Source: Bdellovibrionales bacterium
Lineage (GTDB): Bacteria > Bdellovibrionota > UBA1018
Reading direction: 5' to 3'
Length of the DNA stretch: 64,000 bases
NCBI GenBank assembly: GCA_016786465.1
Contig: JAEUWC010000002.1
Location: 62,001-126,000 of the forward strand
Shown: one piece after another, positions 25,982-36,300 of the stretch
Layout of the letters: each line of letters opens with the position of its first letter
Numbering within the stretch: position 1 is the stretch's first letter
The notes under the pieces: generated by a model
Told to the model about the DNA's origin: nothing
What the model saw: only the letters and a program-made list of their open reading frames with translations
The model's database searches: none
Program-made: the position numbers and the translations under genes

Positions 25982-28183
25982 CTATTTACCCGAGTGAGCG
26001 GAATCCAATACGCTGGTCAGGAAGTTTTCGTCCGGGTGTCCGTTGTAGCCCGTTTTAAATGAAGTAGGCAGGTAGCGAAGCAAGTAAAAGCCAAAAACGC
26101 CCGATTGTTCCTGCTGCATCAAGTGATGCGCTTCATGGGTTAAAGTAGTCAAGCGATCGAATCCCGGATCGCTCATTGCGACGTTTCCAGGCAATGTGAT
26201 GGAAGCGTAGATCCAATCCTGAAGTCGTCCGCCGACGCGATAGTTGGCGTCCATAATCAACCTGCGATTGATGTCATAGGCGCCGCCCCGACCGACTTCG
26301 TTTTGAAACTGGTTTTCTAGTTCAATCATTTCATCGACGTCAGGGTCGGCAAAATCTTTGAACGGGTTGTAACGCGTGCCAATCAACCAAATCACGAATC
26401 TTGCCGAAAGAAATCCGTAGGCAGCGCCGCCGACAGCACCTTTGCCGATTGAAGTGCCGTCGATTGCTGCGACGGTCGCGCCTTGAAGCGCGCTTTGAAC
26501 GGATCTTTGCAAAGTTTCTAGTTTTCGATTCAAAGCCAGCGCCTTTTCGTCAAACCCTTTGGCCATCGGGCGCGAAATCTTTTCAGGAATCACGTAGAAC
26601 GAAAGAAAGCTGTAAAACATTCCAACGGCGGCACCTGTTCGAATGTCCTGCCCGGTGAAAATGCTTTGAATCGCGCCCTGGCCTGCGCCCAGAGCCAAGA
26701 CCTTCATAAAGCGTCCGGCAGAAAATCCCGTGCCCAATAGGAACGCATTCAAGACGTCGCTTGGGACTTCTTTAAAGAATTCTTTCCATTCGCGGTCATA
26801 GCGTTGAGTGACAATGGCGTCTCGGGAAACTTTCTGAGCAGTCAGCGCTAAAGCGTAGTTTCCGTCGCTGACCAAGAATGTTGCTGTTCCGATTAGAATC
26901 GAAAGATAGGTTTCAGTTTGAATCAAGTGGCGACCTAGGCGGGCGAAGAATCTTCCTACGTTTCCGTGGGTGTCGACACTTAGGAATTTTTCACGACCTT
27001 TTTTATCAAAGATCAGACCGCGGGCGTGTTGGATCCATGGAAGTTCGTCGGGGCTTCTTCCGGGGTAAATCTTTAAAAGTATTTCGTGGTCCATCAGCGC
27101 TTCTGCGCGGCTGGGAAGCTGATCCGGGTTTTTGTGGAAAAGCACCAGTTTTGTAACCTGGGTCTTGTTGTAATCGCGGATCTTTTTCAAAACTTCAGCG
27201 CGGTTCTTCTTGATGAAGCGCCGAACGCCAAGAACGTAGTTGTCGTCCGGGGACTGAATCAGTTGGTTTAAAGTGTATTGCTTCAGTGCGGCTTCTACTG
27301 CTGCATGGTTCTTTTCGATGAAGCTAGGGGTCAATAGAACAAATCCCTGATCGTAAGGGATTCCCTTGACCTGTGAAGCTACGAAAAGAAGGATTTCATG
27401 CTTCCGGGGAAGGGCGTTGATGATGTCAAAGATCTTCATGGCCGGGTTCGAAACCGTTTCTGAAGAAGTTTTGATGTGACCTTGGTTCGCGCCCAGGTAG
27501 AATTCCGTGGCCGGATCGTAAAGCTGATAAAGTTCGACCAACTTTCGGTAATAAGCGCTTCGGATTCTTTTCAGTTCTTTGCGCTTGATTTCCTTCAGTT
27601 TAGCGACCGTCAGCGTTGAAGTGATGAAAGGGGCGTGCGCTGTCTTTTCGAAAACCGCCCGTATCCCGTTGGCTTCTGGATCCAGTGCGTATTCGTTGTA
27701 ACGAGCGATGCGAACCAGTAGGGCGTTGTCTTTGACTTTGTCCAGGTCGATGAAGGAATAGTTGGGGCGAACAGCAGCTGCATCAGGACTGTAAAATTGC
27801 AGACGCAGCCTTTTGTCCAGCCGTTCTTGCAAATCGGGGCGACGCTGAATCTGTAAGTTCAGTTCGTCATACCATCTTAGAAATGGATTCAACTTTGAAG
27901 ATTCGTAGGCGATTCGAAGCCTTTGTTGAAGTTCAGCATCCCCTTCCAAAAGAAGGGTGGTTTGATCGACTAGATCTAGAAGTGTCAGGTCCAGACGATA
28001 CTGGTTGGCAAGAAGATAGACTTCAGGGGCTGTTCCCGGTTTTCGGGATTCTGAAAGGATGGCCTTCAGGACAGGTTCCGAACCCACTTTCAGTTCAAAG
28101 CCGCCAGCCCAGGCCTGGGTTAGACCTGAAAATACGAACCATGCGAAAGCGGTAACTGCGGTTAGTCGACTTTTGAAGTTCAA
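25982..28183 (-). CDS. Large exported protein with C-terminal HExxH motif
   Basis: A 733-residue protein with a signal peptide ending near AWA (residue about 26), starting at a TTG. The first about 420 residues are helical and charged. A middle part (about 430-620) alternates Gly/Ala-rich hydrophobic stretches (AVGMFYSFLSFYV, GKGAVGGAAYGFLSARF) that could associate with membranes. HEAHH lies at residues 683-687, near the C-terminus, following a Leu-Thr-rich strand, so a zinc metallopeptidase-like site is possible. No family name can be given. It is the last gene of a four-gene leftward operon of exported proteins, ten bases after the previous one. Confidence 0.7.
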   Translation of the reverse strand: MNFKSRLTAVTAFAWFVFSGLTQAWAGGFELKVGSEPVLKAILSESRKPGTAPEVYLLANQYRLDLTLLDLVDQTTLLLEGDAELQQRLRIAYESSKLNPFLRWYDELNLQIQRRPDLQERLDKRLRLQFYSPDAAAVRPNYSFIDLDKVKDNALLVRIARYNEYALDPEANGIRAVFEKTAHAPFITSTLTVAKLKEIKRKELKRIRSAYYRKLVELYQLYDPATEFYLGANQGHIKTSSETVSNPAMKIFDIINALPRKHEILLFVASQVKGIPYDQGFVLLTPSFIEKNHAAVEAALKQYTLNQLIQSPDDNYVLGVRRFIKKNRAEVLKKIRDYNKTQVTKLVLFHKNPDQLPSRAEALMDHEILLKIYPGRSPDELPWIQHARGLIFDKKGREKFLSVDTHGNVGRFFARLGRHLIQTETYLSILIGTATFLVSDGNYALALTAQKVSRDAIVTQRYDREWKEFFKEVPSDVLNAFLLGTGFSAGRFMKVLALGAGQGAIQSIFTGQDIRTGAAVGMFYSFLSFYVIPEKISRPMAKGFDEKALALNRKLETLQRSVQSALQGATVAAIDGTSIGKGAVGGAAYGFLSARFVIWLIGTRYNPFKDFADPDVDEMIELENQFQNEVGRGGAYDINRRLIMDANYRVGGRLQDWIYASITLPGNVAMSDPGFDRLTTLTHEAHHLMQQEQSGVFGFYLLRYLPTSFKTGYNGHPDENFLTSVLDSAHSGK

Positions 28184-28193
28184 AGTGGGTTCC

Positions 28194-29681
28194 TTATTTA
28201 CGACGGTTCGCGGCTATCTTTCTTAATTCAGCCAAGTCTTTGGCTTTTGCGATACGATTGGCTTTTTCTTCGATCAAAGCCTGCTTCAAGTCGGTCAAAA
28301 GTCGATCCGTCGTGCGGTAATAAGGTTGGTCCAGTGCCAGATCTGTTTCACCGACGCAGGCTGCGTTATTGCCCAGGAATTCTCCTAAAGACGCGCTTTC
28401 TGTTTCAGTCAAAACATCGCTGCCCTTAATCTGAATGAAAAAATCCAAGACGTATTTCAGCTGGGCTTGGGTCAGATGTCCCAAAGTTTTGTGAGCGTAT
28501 TCTGAACCCGCCACACGGTCCTTCAAATAAGGAATCACTGAATCCAGGCGGCGCATGCGTTCTTCGATGAAATCTTTTTCGCCCGCTTCACCTGGCTTTA
28601 CTTTTCCTTCCAAGAACATCGTCAGATGGTTTTTGAAGACCTGTTCGGGATATTCGTCCGCCGTGCTGGTCAAGGCTTGGCGGATGCTATCGCTTGCCGC
28701 TTGAACATCGCCTTTGTAATAGTCGACGACTTTGGCGTGCGGGACCTTGCGATCCCAGAATTCTTTTTTGAACTTCTGCCACGGGCTTTCCGCACCGGGA
28801 TCCAAAAGCCCGCTTTTCAGTTGCACCAGGCGCTTGGCGAACACCCGGCGCTGGGCTTCAAAGTACTGATGCAGAATCTTCTGGGTCATTAGATAGACGT
28901 CGTCCTGGCCTGTGCGGAAGGTCAGAAGCATGTTCAATTGAAGGGATAGCTTCTTCGAACCTGGAACCAGGTCCGAGTGAACCGAGCGATCCAAGAAATG
29001 GGTGAAATGGATTTCGTCTACTTTTCCGTTCCGTACTTCGATGTTGTGGACGTCGCCTAAGTAGTCCAAAGGGCTATTGCCTTTAGAATCTTTCGGTCCC
29101 GCGGCCAAGTATTTTTCAACCTGGGTGCGCACCGTGATTTCGTCTTTTGTTGTTTTCGCGATCTGATCCGGATTTAGTTCTTTCTTTTGGTGGGAAACGA
29201 CATACGCGAAGAATTCCTTAACGATCGCCGAGATCCCAGTTAGAACCACGGTCTTTCCGTTTTTCACTTCTTTTGCTTTGACGCTTTCCGAATTTAACGC
29301 GCGCATCAGATGAAGCTGCCGAATCATTGCTTGATACTGGCGGTACTGATCTAAGGTCATCGATGGATCGACAGGATCAGGATTTCCATATCTTAGTTTT
29401 TCGTAAAGTTCAGTCGCGCCCGGCTGTAGAATCGATTTCAGGTACGCCGAATAGTTCAAGCGGCGCTTGTGGTCGGAAAGAAGTTTCCAATCAATTTTCG
29501 GAGCCGCTTGGTCGTTTGACCCCAAAAGGGCTCGAAGTTCGTTCATTCGGGACTGAGCGATCTTCGGTGAAGAAGTAGATTTCGCGCAAGCACGATACTG
29601 CTCAATCGACGCTGCCTGCGCCGAGCCGATGGTTTGAAGGGCAAGGCTCAGAACCAAGATCTTACTGAGTTGGTTTTTCAT
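28194..29681 (-). CDS. Exported protein of unknown function
   Basis: The 495-residue protein has a clear signal peptide (MKNQLSKILVLSLALQ, cleaved near AQA). The mature part is helical and rich in Lys, Leu and Gln. It has few cysteines: one near the mature N-terminus (YRACAK) and one near the C-terminus (NAACVGE). I see no known domain. Its start overlaps the stop of the next gene upstream in the operon by 20 bases. Its size and composition resemble the other members of this four-gene set, which suggests a shared periplasmic or outer-surface complex. Confidence 0.65.
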   Translation of the reverse strand: MKNQLSKILVLSLALQTIGSAQAASIEQYRACAKSTSSPKIAQSRMNELRALLGSNDQAAPKIDWKLLSDHKRRLNYSAYLKSILQPGATELYEKLRYGNPDPVDPSMTLDQYRQYQAMIRQLHLMRALNSESVKAKEVKNGKTVVLTGISAIVKEFFAYVVSHQKKELNPDQIAKTTKDEITVRTQVEKYLAAGPKDSKGNSPLDYLGDVHNIEVRNGKVDEIHFTHFLDRSVHSDLVPGSKKLSLQLNMLLTFRTGQDDVYLMTQKILHQYFEAQRRVFAKRLVQLKSGLLDPGAESPWQKFKKEFWDRKVPHAKVVDYYKGDVQAASDSIRQALTSTADEYPEQVFKNHLTMFLEGKVKPGEAGEKDFIEERMRRLDSVIPYLKDRVAGSEYAHKTLGHLTQAQLKYVLDFFIQIKGSDVLTETESASLGEFLGNNAACVGETDLALDQPYYRTTDRLLTDLKQALIEEKANRIAKAKDLAELRKIAANRRK

Positions 29682-31326
29682 CTTCTACATCTCCGAAAAG
29701 GAAGACCCACAGGTTGTCAGGTGCGTTCTTGACCCAGCTGCGGCGCCAGTACTTGCCGTTTCGCCCGTCAAAGTTTTCTGGGGACTTGAACTGAATTTCG
29801 ATGGGTTTCGAATAGTATTCGCTTTCGCGGTACTTGGTGATCCAGCTTGCCCAACCACAACGCCAGCTTTGATCCGGCTTGTCGTCGCACGACTGCTGGT
29901 AGAAATCGACGCCAGGTTGGTACATCGAAATCTTCAACTTGTAGTGGCGGTTTGGCTTTAAGTAATTGTTTTTTCCGTCGACGGTTTCGTACAAACCACC
30001 AACTTTGCCAATGTCGATTTCCCAGAAATCCGACTGCTTGGTCGTTTCATCTTCCGCCAAGAAATTTAGGGTAGGGGCCTTTGCGTCAACTTCCGTGACG
30101 TACATTTCCGACCAGAAGGAATCCCACCAGGCTTTGCGTTGCCGGATCAGCTCGACTTTGACCTTGGTGTTTTTCCAGAAGCCTTGGTTCTTCGCTTCGT
30201 TCGCAGCTATTGCGTTCTTGGCGTCTTCCTTGTCGATGTTCATTCCCTCTTGAGCCTTCAGTGCTTCGCGATCTGCGTTCTTTCGGGATTGTTCCGAAAG
30301 AAGATCCATGGTCGCACCGGATGTGTCGTCCAGTTTCAGCAGACGCGGAACTGCAATCGATACCGCCTGATCCTTAACCGGATCCACGCCGCCGCCCCAT
30401 TCCAGTGGGTCGACCGCGTTGCCTTTGTAGTCTTTAGGTAAACGGAACGCGTTCGGGCTTGCTTTGCCTACGTCGCGACCTACGGTGTGAATCGCTAGGT
30501 CAAAGTGATAGTTCGTGTTCTGGCGGCAGGCTGCACCGACCGCTGATCCGGTAAAAACGGGTTTGTACTTGTTCCAAGCGTCTCCGATCACCACGCTTGG
30601 ATGGATCGTGGTTGATCCCGAGCCGTTGCTGTAAACCTGGACGACTTCCATTTCTCCGGGAAGAAGGTCGTACTTGTTGGGTAAAACGTCGTAGTAGCCT
30701 GGGGTCGAGGGGTTCCATTCGCTTTCGGATGGGCGAACGTAGTTCGCCGCGAAAGTCATGGTTTCATTGCTGCAAAACAGAGATTCGGAATGAGTAATAT
30801 CGGCCCAACAGGTGTTCGGAACTGAAACGCAGACTTCTTCAGTCACTTGCTTGGATCCGTTTGCGTTGCCTTTGTCGTCGTATGTTGTCACTGTGCGGGT
30901 TTCATTGTGACATTCTTGGTGGGTTCCGCACTTGAACGAATCGGTGACCAGATCGCAGGTTTCATACTGCCAAGTCTCGATCGTCTGATACGGGATTTGT
31001 CCGGTCCACTGAATCAAGGGAAGAGTTTCGCGCTTTAGCCTATAGGCTTCCATCTGACCGTCTTTGTGGCCCAGGGCCGCTCTCCATTTATCAAAGGGAA
31101 GGTCGGTCTGAGGGTGACGGATGTAGCTGTCGACGTTTCCCGTGCATTCCAGCTGCTGACTTTTCTTGTTTCGAACCTGACTTTTGGGCAGTGTCCGTCC
31201 AGCGCAAAGGCTGGTGACGTCATTTTCAGATCGGGTCGTGCAGTTATTGACGTATGCGTGGGCCGATCCGATTTGGCCGACCCACGCTAGGGTCCAAACA
31301 GCAAGAGCAGCTTGCTTAGATTTCAT
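29662..31326 (-). CDS. Exported Cys- and Trp-rich protein of unknown function
   Basis: I used the ATG at 31326, preceded by GGGAAG; a longer frame reaches 31371 but overlaps the previous gene. The signal peptide (MKSKQAALAVWTLAWVG) is cleaved near AHA. The mature about 530 residues begin with a cysteine-rich third (YVNNCTT, SLCAG, LECTG, YETCDL, FKCGTHQECHNE, EEVCVS, NTCWAD, LFCSNE), then a mixed, Trp-rich part with beta-type composition (KAPTLNFLAEDE, NRHYKLKISMYQPGV). Many disulfides in the first third are likely. No family is recognised. It is the second gene of the operon and overlaps both neighbours. Confidence 0.65.
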   Translation of the reverse strand: MKSKQAALAVWTLAWVGQIGSAHAYVNNCTTRSENDVTSLCAGRTLPKSQVRNKKSQQLECTGNVDSYIRHPQTDLPFDKWRAALGHKDGQMEAYRLKRETLPLIQWTGQIPYQTIETWQYETCDLVTDSFKCGTHQECHNETRTVTTYDDKGNANGSKQVTEEVCVSVPNTCWADITHSESLFCSNETMTFAANYVRPSESEWNPSTPGYYDVLPNKYDLLPGEMEVVQVYSNGSGSTTIHPSVVIGDAWNKYKPVFTGSAVGAACRQNTNYHFDLAIHTVGRDVGKASPNAFRLPKDYKGNAVDPLEWGGGVDPVKDQAVSIAVPRLLKLDDTSGATMDLLSEQSRKNADREALKAQEGMNIDKEDAKNAIAANEAKNQGFWKNTKVKVELIRQRKAWWDSFWSEMYVTEVDAKAPTLNFLAEDETTKQSDFWEIDIGKVGGLYETVDGKNNYLKPNRHYKLKISMYQPGVDFYQQSCDDKPDQSWRCGWASWITKYRESEYYSKPIEIQFKSPENFDGRNGKYWRRSWVKNAPDNLWVFLFGDVEDEKPTQ

Positions 31327-32983
31327 CGTATCTTCCCGCCTTGATTTGGAAGTAAGGGTTCGCTGCTTCAAGAAGTTCTAGGGCGGCCTCGATTTCAGCC
31401 GAAATCGAGTAGGCGTCCATAGACTTGTCAAGGGCGGCCTTTGCGATGTTATTCGCTCCAACCAAGGTTTTCGGGTCGACGTTCTTTTGTTCTGGCGTCT
31501 TCAGGGTTCCCGGTTTTGGGAAGTAAAAGTCGCGCGCTTTCGTCCAGTCAGCGCCATTGCGATAACGGCGGTTGTAACTTTCGCGAATTCCTTCGTGCCC
31601 AGCCGAACTGACCAACATCAGTTCTTCTTGGGTGTCAGCAAGCATCAAGGTCAACAACACGTGGTTGATTGAAACTTCACGGGTCTTGCCTTTCAAGAAG
31701 GTCCAAATGGACATCACTTTCGAAAACGTATTCACGTCTTTGGACAGAAGCTTCGAAAAGTCGTATCCAGTCTTTTTGCTTGGATCCACCTTTCCTTTGT
31801 CGTCGATACCGTTGAAGTCGTTCATGGTGTTCAGGGCCAGGAACATCGCATCTTGCTGGCGGGTCAATTCACTTGGGTCTGTCGCAAAGCCATTGTCGAA
31901 AACGATGCTGCTATTGTTCAGTTTGTCCCAGTGAAGGGCTTTCTTTTGATAGACGACCCGGAATCCGCCTAGGTTCATTCCATAGATCATGCGAAGGGTC
32001 GATCGGACGTAGAACATTTCTTCGATCAATTTTATCGAGTTTTCAAATCCGGACGTATTCAACTCGATCCGGTACGAACCTTTTTTACCAAAGACATCGA
32101 TCTCGGTTTGCATCTGCTTGAGGATCGAAAGGTTCAGGGTCTTGTGGATTTCTCTGATCGGCAAAAGAGCATCGGCCGCCGCGTTGGTGGCGTCGTCCTT
32201 CATCTTAGCGAAATCTTCTTTGCTGTAAGCGCGCTTGCTCAACAGTTCGGTGGTGTTTGCAAAGCCGGTCTGGAAATAGACTGGAAGTTTTTCTTCAGCC
32301 AGCTTGATCCCGAACTTTAGCTTTTCCGTTTCTGCCAAAAGGGCGTCAAGTTGCTTATTGTAGTGGGCTTTCAGGGGCGCCAAGCTGACGCCTTCGAAGT
32401 TCTTGCGAAGCTTAGCTACGTCGGCGTCTTTCATTCCGACGTCGGTGTTTGCGGTGGTCAACATCGAAGGAATCGCATCGATCGTTGCAATGTTGTTGCG
32501 AACCATCGCTGCGCGGCGATCCAATTCAAACTTCAGTTGCATGAAATCAGTCAGAGTCAGCTTGCCGTCTTTTTTCGTGGGGTTGTAACCCGACTTCACG
32601 CTGTGTTCGGTCAAGCCGATCAAGGTTTTCTTGCCGGTTGCGTCCGTTGCTCCGTAAACCACCTGCAACATTCCGGTGAAGGACAGGTTCAGCTGCTGAA
32701 CCATTTCTGCCAAGGCAGTCATGTCTTCGCCGCGTACTTTTTCGTTCTGCGCGATCAAGGCGTCGATGATTCGAGTCTTGTCCAATGATTGGTAATTGTA
32801 AGTTCCGGCGCCGATGGCGACTGGGAAGCTTCCGTAAGCCATAGGCGGGATGGCCAGAACCGGAGTCGTGACCTTTGTGGTTGCGGTGGCTTTTTTCGCC
32901 GCGCCAGTTTGGGTTTGCGCAAGTGCGCTTGCGCTGTGGGTGATGGCCATAATGGCGATGACGGCTTTAACGGATGAGTTCAC
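31316..32983 (-). CDS. Exported helical protein of unknown function
   Basis: The first gene of the four-gene operon starts at a GTG (32983), with AAGGAG seven bases upstream. A signal peptide (VKAVIAIMAITHSASALAQ) precedes a Thr/Ala/Lys-rich linker (about residues 24-45). The rest is about 500 mostly helical residues without cysteine-pair motifs. Segments such as ALAEMVQQLNLSFTGMLQVVYG and AEIEAALELLEAANPYFQI suggest long helices. Nothing identifies an enzyme. Its upstream region is the largest intergenic gap in the window, so the operon promoter should be there. Confidence 0.65.
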   Translation of the reverse strand: MNSSVKAVIAIMAITHSASALAQTQTGAAKKATATTKVTTPVLAIPPMAYGSFPVAIGAGTYNYQSLDKTRIIDALIAQNEKVRGEDMTALAEMVQQLNLSFTGMLQVVYGATDATGKKTLIGLTEHSVKSGYNPTKKDGKLTLTDFMQLKFELDRRAAMVRNNIATIDAIPSMLTTANTDVGMKDADVAKLRKNFEGVSLAPLKAHYNKQLDALLAETEKLKFGIKLAEEKLPVYFQTGFANTTELLSKRAYSKEDFAKMKDDATNAAADALLPIREIHKTLNLSILKQMQTEIDVFGKKGSYRIELNTSGFENSIKLIEEMFYVRSTLRMIYGMNLGGFRVVYQKKALHWDKLNNSSIVFDNGFATDPSELTRQQDAMFLALNTMNDFNGIDDKGKVDPSKKTGYDFSKLLSKDVNTFSKVMSIWTFLKGKTREVSINHVLLTLMLADTQEELMLVSSAGHEGIRESYNRRYRNGADWTKARDFYFPKPGTLKTPEQKNVDPKTLVGANNIAKAALDKSMDAYSISAEIEAALELLEAANPYFQIKAGRYDEI

Positions 32984-33360
32984 GATAGGACTCCTTGGGT
33001 TCAGAACAGTTTCAGACTAAAGAGCAACCTGCATGCCACGGGGGTGGAGGGGTGATTTCGGTGGGATTGCATGGGCTTGAGAATTTGGCTTGGGCGCAAG
33101 CGTCCACAGTGCTCGTCTGACGGGTTTTCAGCTGTCGAGAATCTTTACGGGTCGAATGGGGTTCTTGGGCGCGCACGGGGTGCGATCATTCTTCAGTCAA
33201 AACAGCCACTTATCCACAGTAATAGTCAACGACACCAATTTATTTTCTCTTGTAATTTCAAGGCTAAAGGCTTGCTGTTTGGCTAGTATTAAGGTACATT
33301 TAGATTGTTGACACTTTCTTATAATTTCTAGAAAGGCTGCTTAACTTGGGTAGGGATGGG
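32984..33360. promoter_or_regulatory. Divergent intergenic region between two exported-protein units
   Basis: This 377-base gap separates the leftward four-gene operon from the rightward Ig-repeat gene. It contains TATAAT at 33320-33325, placed well as a -10 for the rightward gene about 35 bases before its ATG, but without a good -35 at the right distance. A TTGACA at 33308-33313 is only six bases from that TATAAT and cannot pair with it. A single exact DnaA-box sequence (TTATCCACA) lies at 33210-33218. The left part carries the strong AAGGAG ribosome site of the leftward operon. I see no gene here. Confidence 0.45.
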
Positions 33361-36300
33361 ATGGGGCTAAAACTGGGGATCGGCGCAGTTACGCGACTTT
33401 TCGTCGTTGCGGAGATGACTTTGTCTGCCTGTACCAGCCAGGGCCCATCGGTCCCTGTCGGTGGAAACCCAGCGAATCCGGTAGCCCCTCCAGCGACAGT
33501 CACTCCAACACTTTCCTATTCTTCGCCTTCTGCAATTTACACCCTTGGGTTTGCGATCACTGCGAACACCGCGACTTACACCGGTGCCACGCCGACGTAT
33601 TCAATTCTTCCAGCGCTTCCAAGCGGCTTAAGTTTGGATACCAACACCGGACAAATCACTGGAACTCCGACCAGCTTGTCTGGGTCGACCGCCTACACAG
33701 TCACTGCAACCAGCGTCGATGGAACCGCGACTGCAAGTTTGAATTTGACCGTAAACGATGTTGTCCCAACAGTTACTTTTCCGGTCGTTTCGCCGACCCA
33801 GATTTCATTCACCCATGGGTCATCCGCTGGACTTCCCATCACCCCTGCGGTTTCTGGCGGAGCCATCACGAATTGTACGGTGACCCCCGCGTTGCCAAGT
33901 GGGCTTTCACTTTCGGCATCAACCTGCGCGATCAGCGGAACGCCTACCGCAATCACTGCGGCGGCAACCTATACCGTTACGCCTTCCAATAGCGGCGGCG
34001 CAGGGGCTTCAACTTTGCTTCTGATTGCCGTCAATGATGTCGCACCCGGGACGATCGTCTATTCGACTCCGGCGCCGACCTATGTCGTGGGTTCTGGGAT
34101 TACAAATAATACCCCGAACGTGACGGGTGGCGGATCCATTCTGTCCTGGTCGATTAGCCCAAGCCTTTCTGCAGCGACGGGACTGACGTTTAGTACTTCC
34201 ACGGGTGTCATCAGCGGAACGCCGACTTCAGTCAGTTCGCCTGGCGTTTCGTACACGATTACGGCTTCAAATAGCGGCGGCACGTCTTCGGTCAATATGA
34301 CGGTGACGGTAAACGATGTCCCGCCCACAATTTCTTACGCCGGTCCTTATAGCTATCAAGCCGGCACGGTGGTTTCACCGGTCATTGCACCGACCTTGGG
34401 TGGCGGAACGCCCACGAACTGTGTGGCGTCACCTGCGCTTCCTTCGGGCTTCACGCTGAATCCCACAACTTGCGTGATCGCTGGAACACCCACTGGTGTG
34501 GCGGCTGCGCAAGATTACACGATTACGGCTTCCAACAGCGGTGGTAGCGGGAATAATTTGGTGAATCTTGCAGTGACGTCCGCACCGCCAGGAAACATTG
34601 TCTTGAATGGTATTGCCAGTTTCACGACCGCTAACTGTTCGATGTACACGCTGACGGTTCGCGACGCCTATGGAAACCCTTCCAACGTATCGGCCGACAC
34701 GACTTTCAATCTTTCCGGAGCAGGTACAGGTGGCGCCTTCTATAGCGATTCGATGTGCACGTCGACGACCACTTCGGCAACCGTGACCAATGGTACTTCA
34801 AGTATAGTGTTCTATTATCAAAAGTCGGCAGTGGGGTCGGCGACTTTGACGGCGACCCTTTCAAGTCCCGTCAGCCCGGCGTTGGGATCGGCTACGCGAA
34901 ACGTAAACGTTTCGCTCAGCACTCCGGCAAAGTATGGCGTCGTGGTTTCTCCGACCGGCACGACCGTTTCTTGTAACTTAGTCACCATTAACGTTTTGGA
35001 TTCCAACAACAATTCGGTCAACGCAACCAGCGCTTTAACCGTGAACCTGTCCGCTACGGGCGGGGCGACTACCTATTATAGTGACGCTGCTTGTACCGCG
35101 ACCGTGACGACTCGGCCAATTGCAATCGGGGCGAATTCGGCAACCGCATACCTTCGCAAAACATCAGTGGGAGCTTCAACGCTAACGGCAGCTTCTAGCG
35201 GAATGGCCAGCGGGACGGCTTCGATCGCGATTTCAGTTGGGCCAGCAGCACGCGTGGTTTTCAATACGCCTCCTGCGGTTCCTTATGCATCAGGGACTTG
35301 CCAAACTTACGCACTTCAGGCGCGAGATTCATTGGGCAATAACGCTTCAGCTGTTACTGCGGACACGACTGTCAGCCTGTCGGGTGTCGCTGATGGAAGC
35401 TTCTATTCAACGGCGGGTTGCCCCGGGGGATCCGAAATCACATCGACAACCATTACTAATGGGACTTCTGCGCGCACGGTTTATTTCAAGAAACCGACAG
35501 CGACCGCGAGCAACCCAGGCGCAAACATCACACTTACGGCATCTGTAGTCGGCTGGACGCCGAATGCAACGACTTCAGTTAGCACTTCAAGTGCGACCCA
35601 GATCAATCTGGCCACCGCGAATGGTGCAGCCGGAATTGCGGTTTCGACTGCAACGAACGTTGCAGCAGCAAGCCGCTGCCTAACCACTACGGTTCGTGTT
35701 CAAGACGAATTGAACGTCTTGGTTCCGGCGGCGAATGTGGTTTCACCGATTACTGCAAATCTTTCGGGCGGCGGGGCAGGGGCGCAATTCTGGAGCAACG
35801 CAGCCTGCACGACGCCAACTTCAACCGTCACGATCAATGCGGGATCGAACACGGGCAATTTTTACTACAGCAGCACTTCGACGACCGGTGGGGCTGTTCC
35901 GATCAGCTGGGACAACGGGGGCTTGGGTGGATCAGGTGGTTCACGAAACGTCACCGTGACCAGCGGCGTGCCTTCACGCCTGACTTGGACTGCAGGTCCT
36001 TCAAGCTATGCCGCGAACACCTGCCAGACCTATACATTTAATGTTCGCGATTCGAACACGGTGACCAGTATCGGAGCCAACGTCAGTTCGAACACGATCT
36101 TCAGTCTTTCCGACGGATCTGATGGGACATTCTATTCAGGTGCTGGCTGCGTCGGTTCGATTTCAACAGTCCAAGTCAACAGTGGTGCTCAAGCGGCAAC
36201 CTTCTATTACCGCAAGCTGACGGCAACGCCTCCGGCTGCGACGATTTCGGTGGCTTTGAATTCGCCGGTATCGCCGGCTATCACAACGCTTAATCAAGCA

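Noticed and set aside
33210-33218. Exact DnaA-box sequence in the largest intergenic gap
   Set aside because: Only one copy is seen and no dnaA, dnaN or AT-rich unwinding block is nearby. A single nine-base match in a window this size is not surprising.
33308-33325. TTGACA followed by TATAAT
   Set aside because: The spacer is only six bases, far too short for a sigma-70 promoter. The TATAAT alone may still be a -10.
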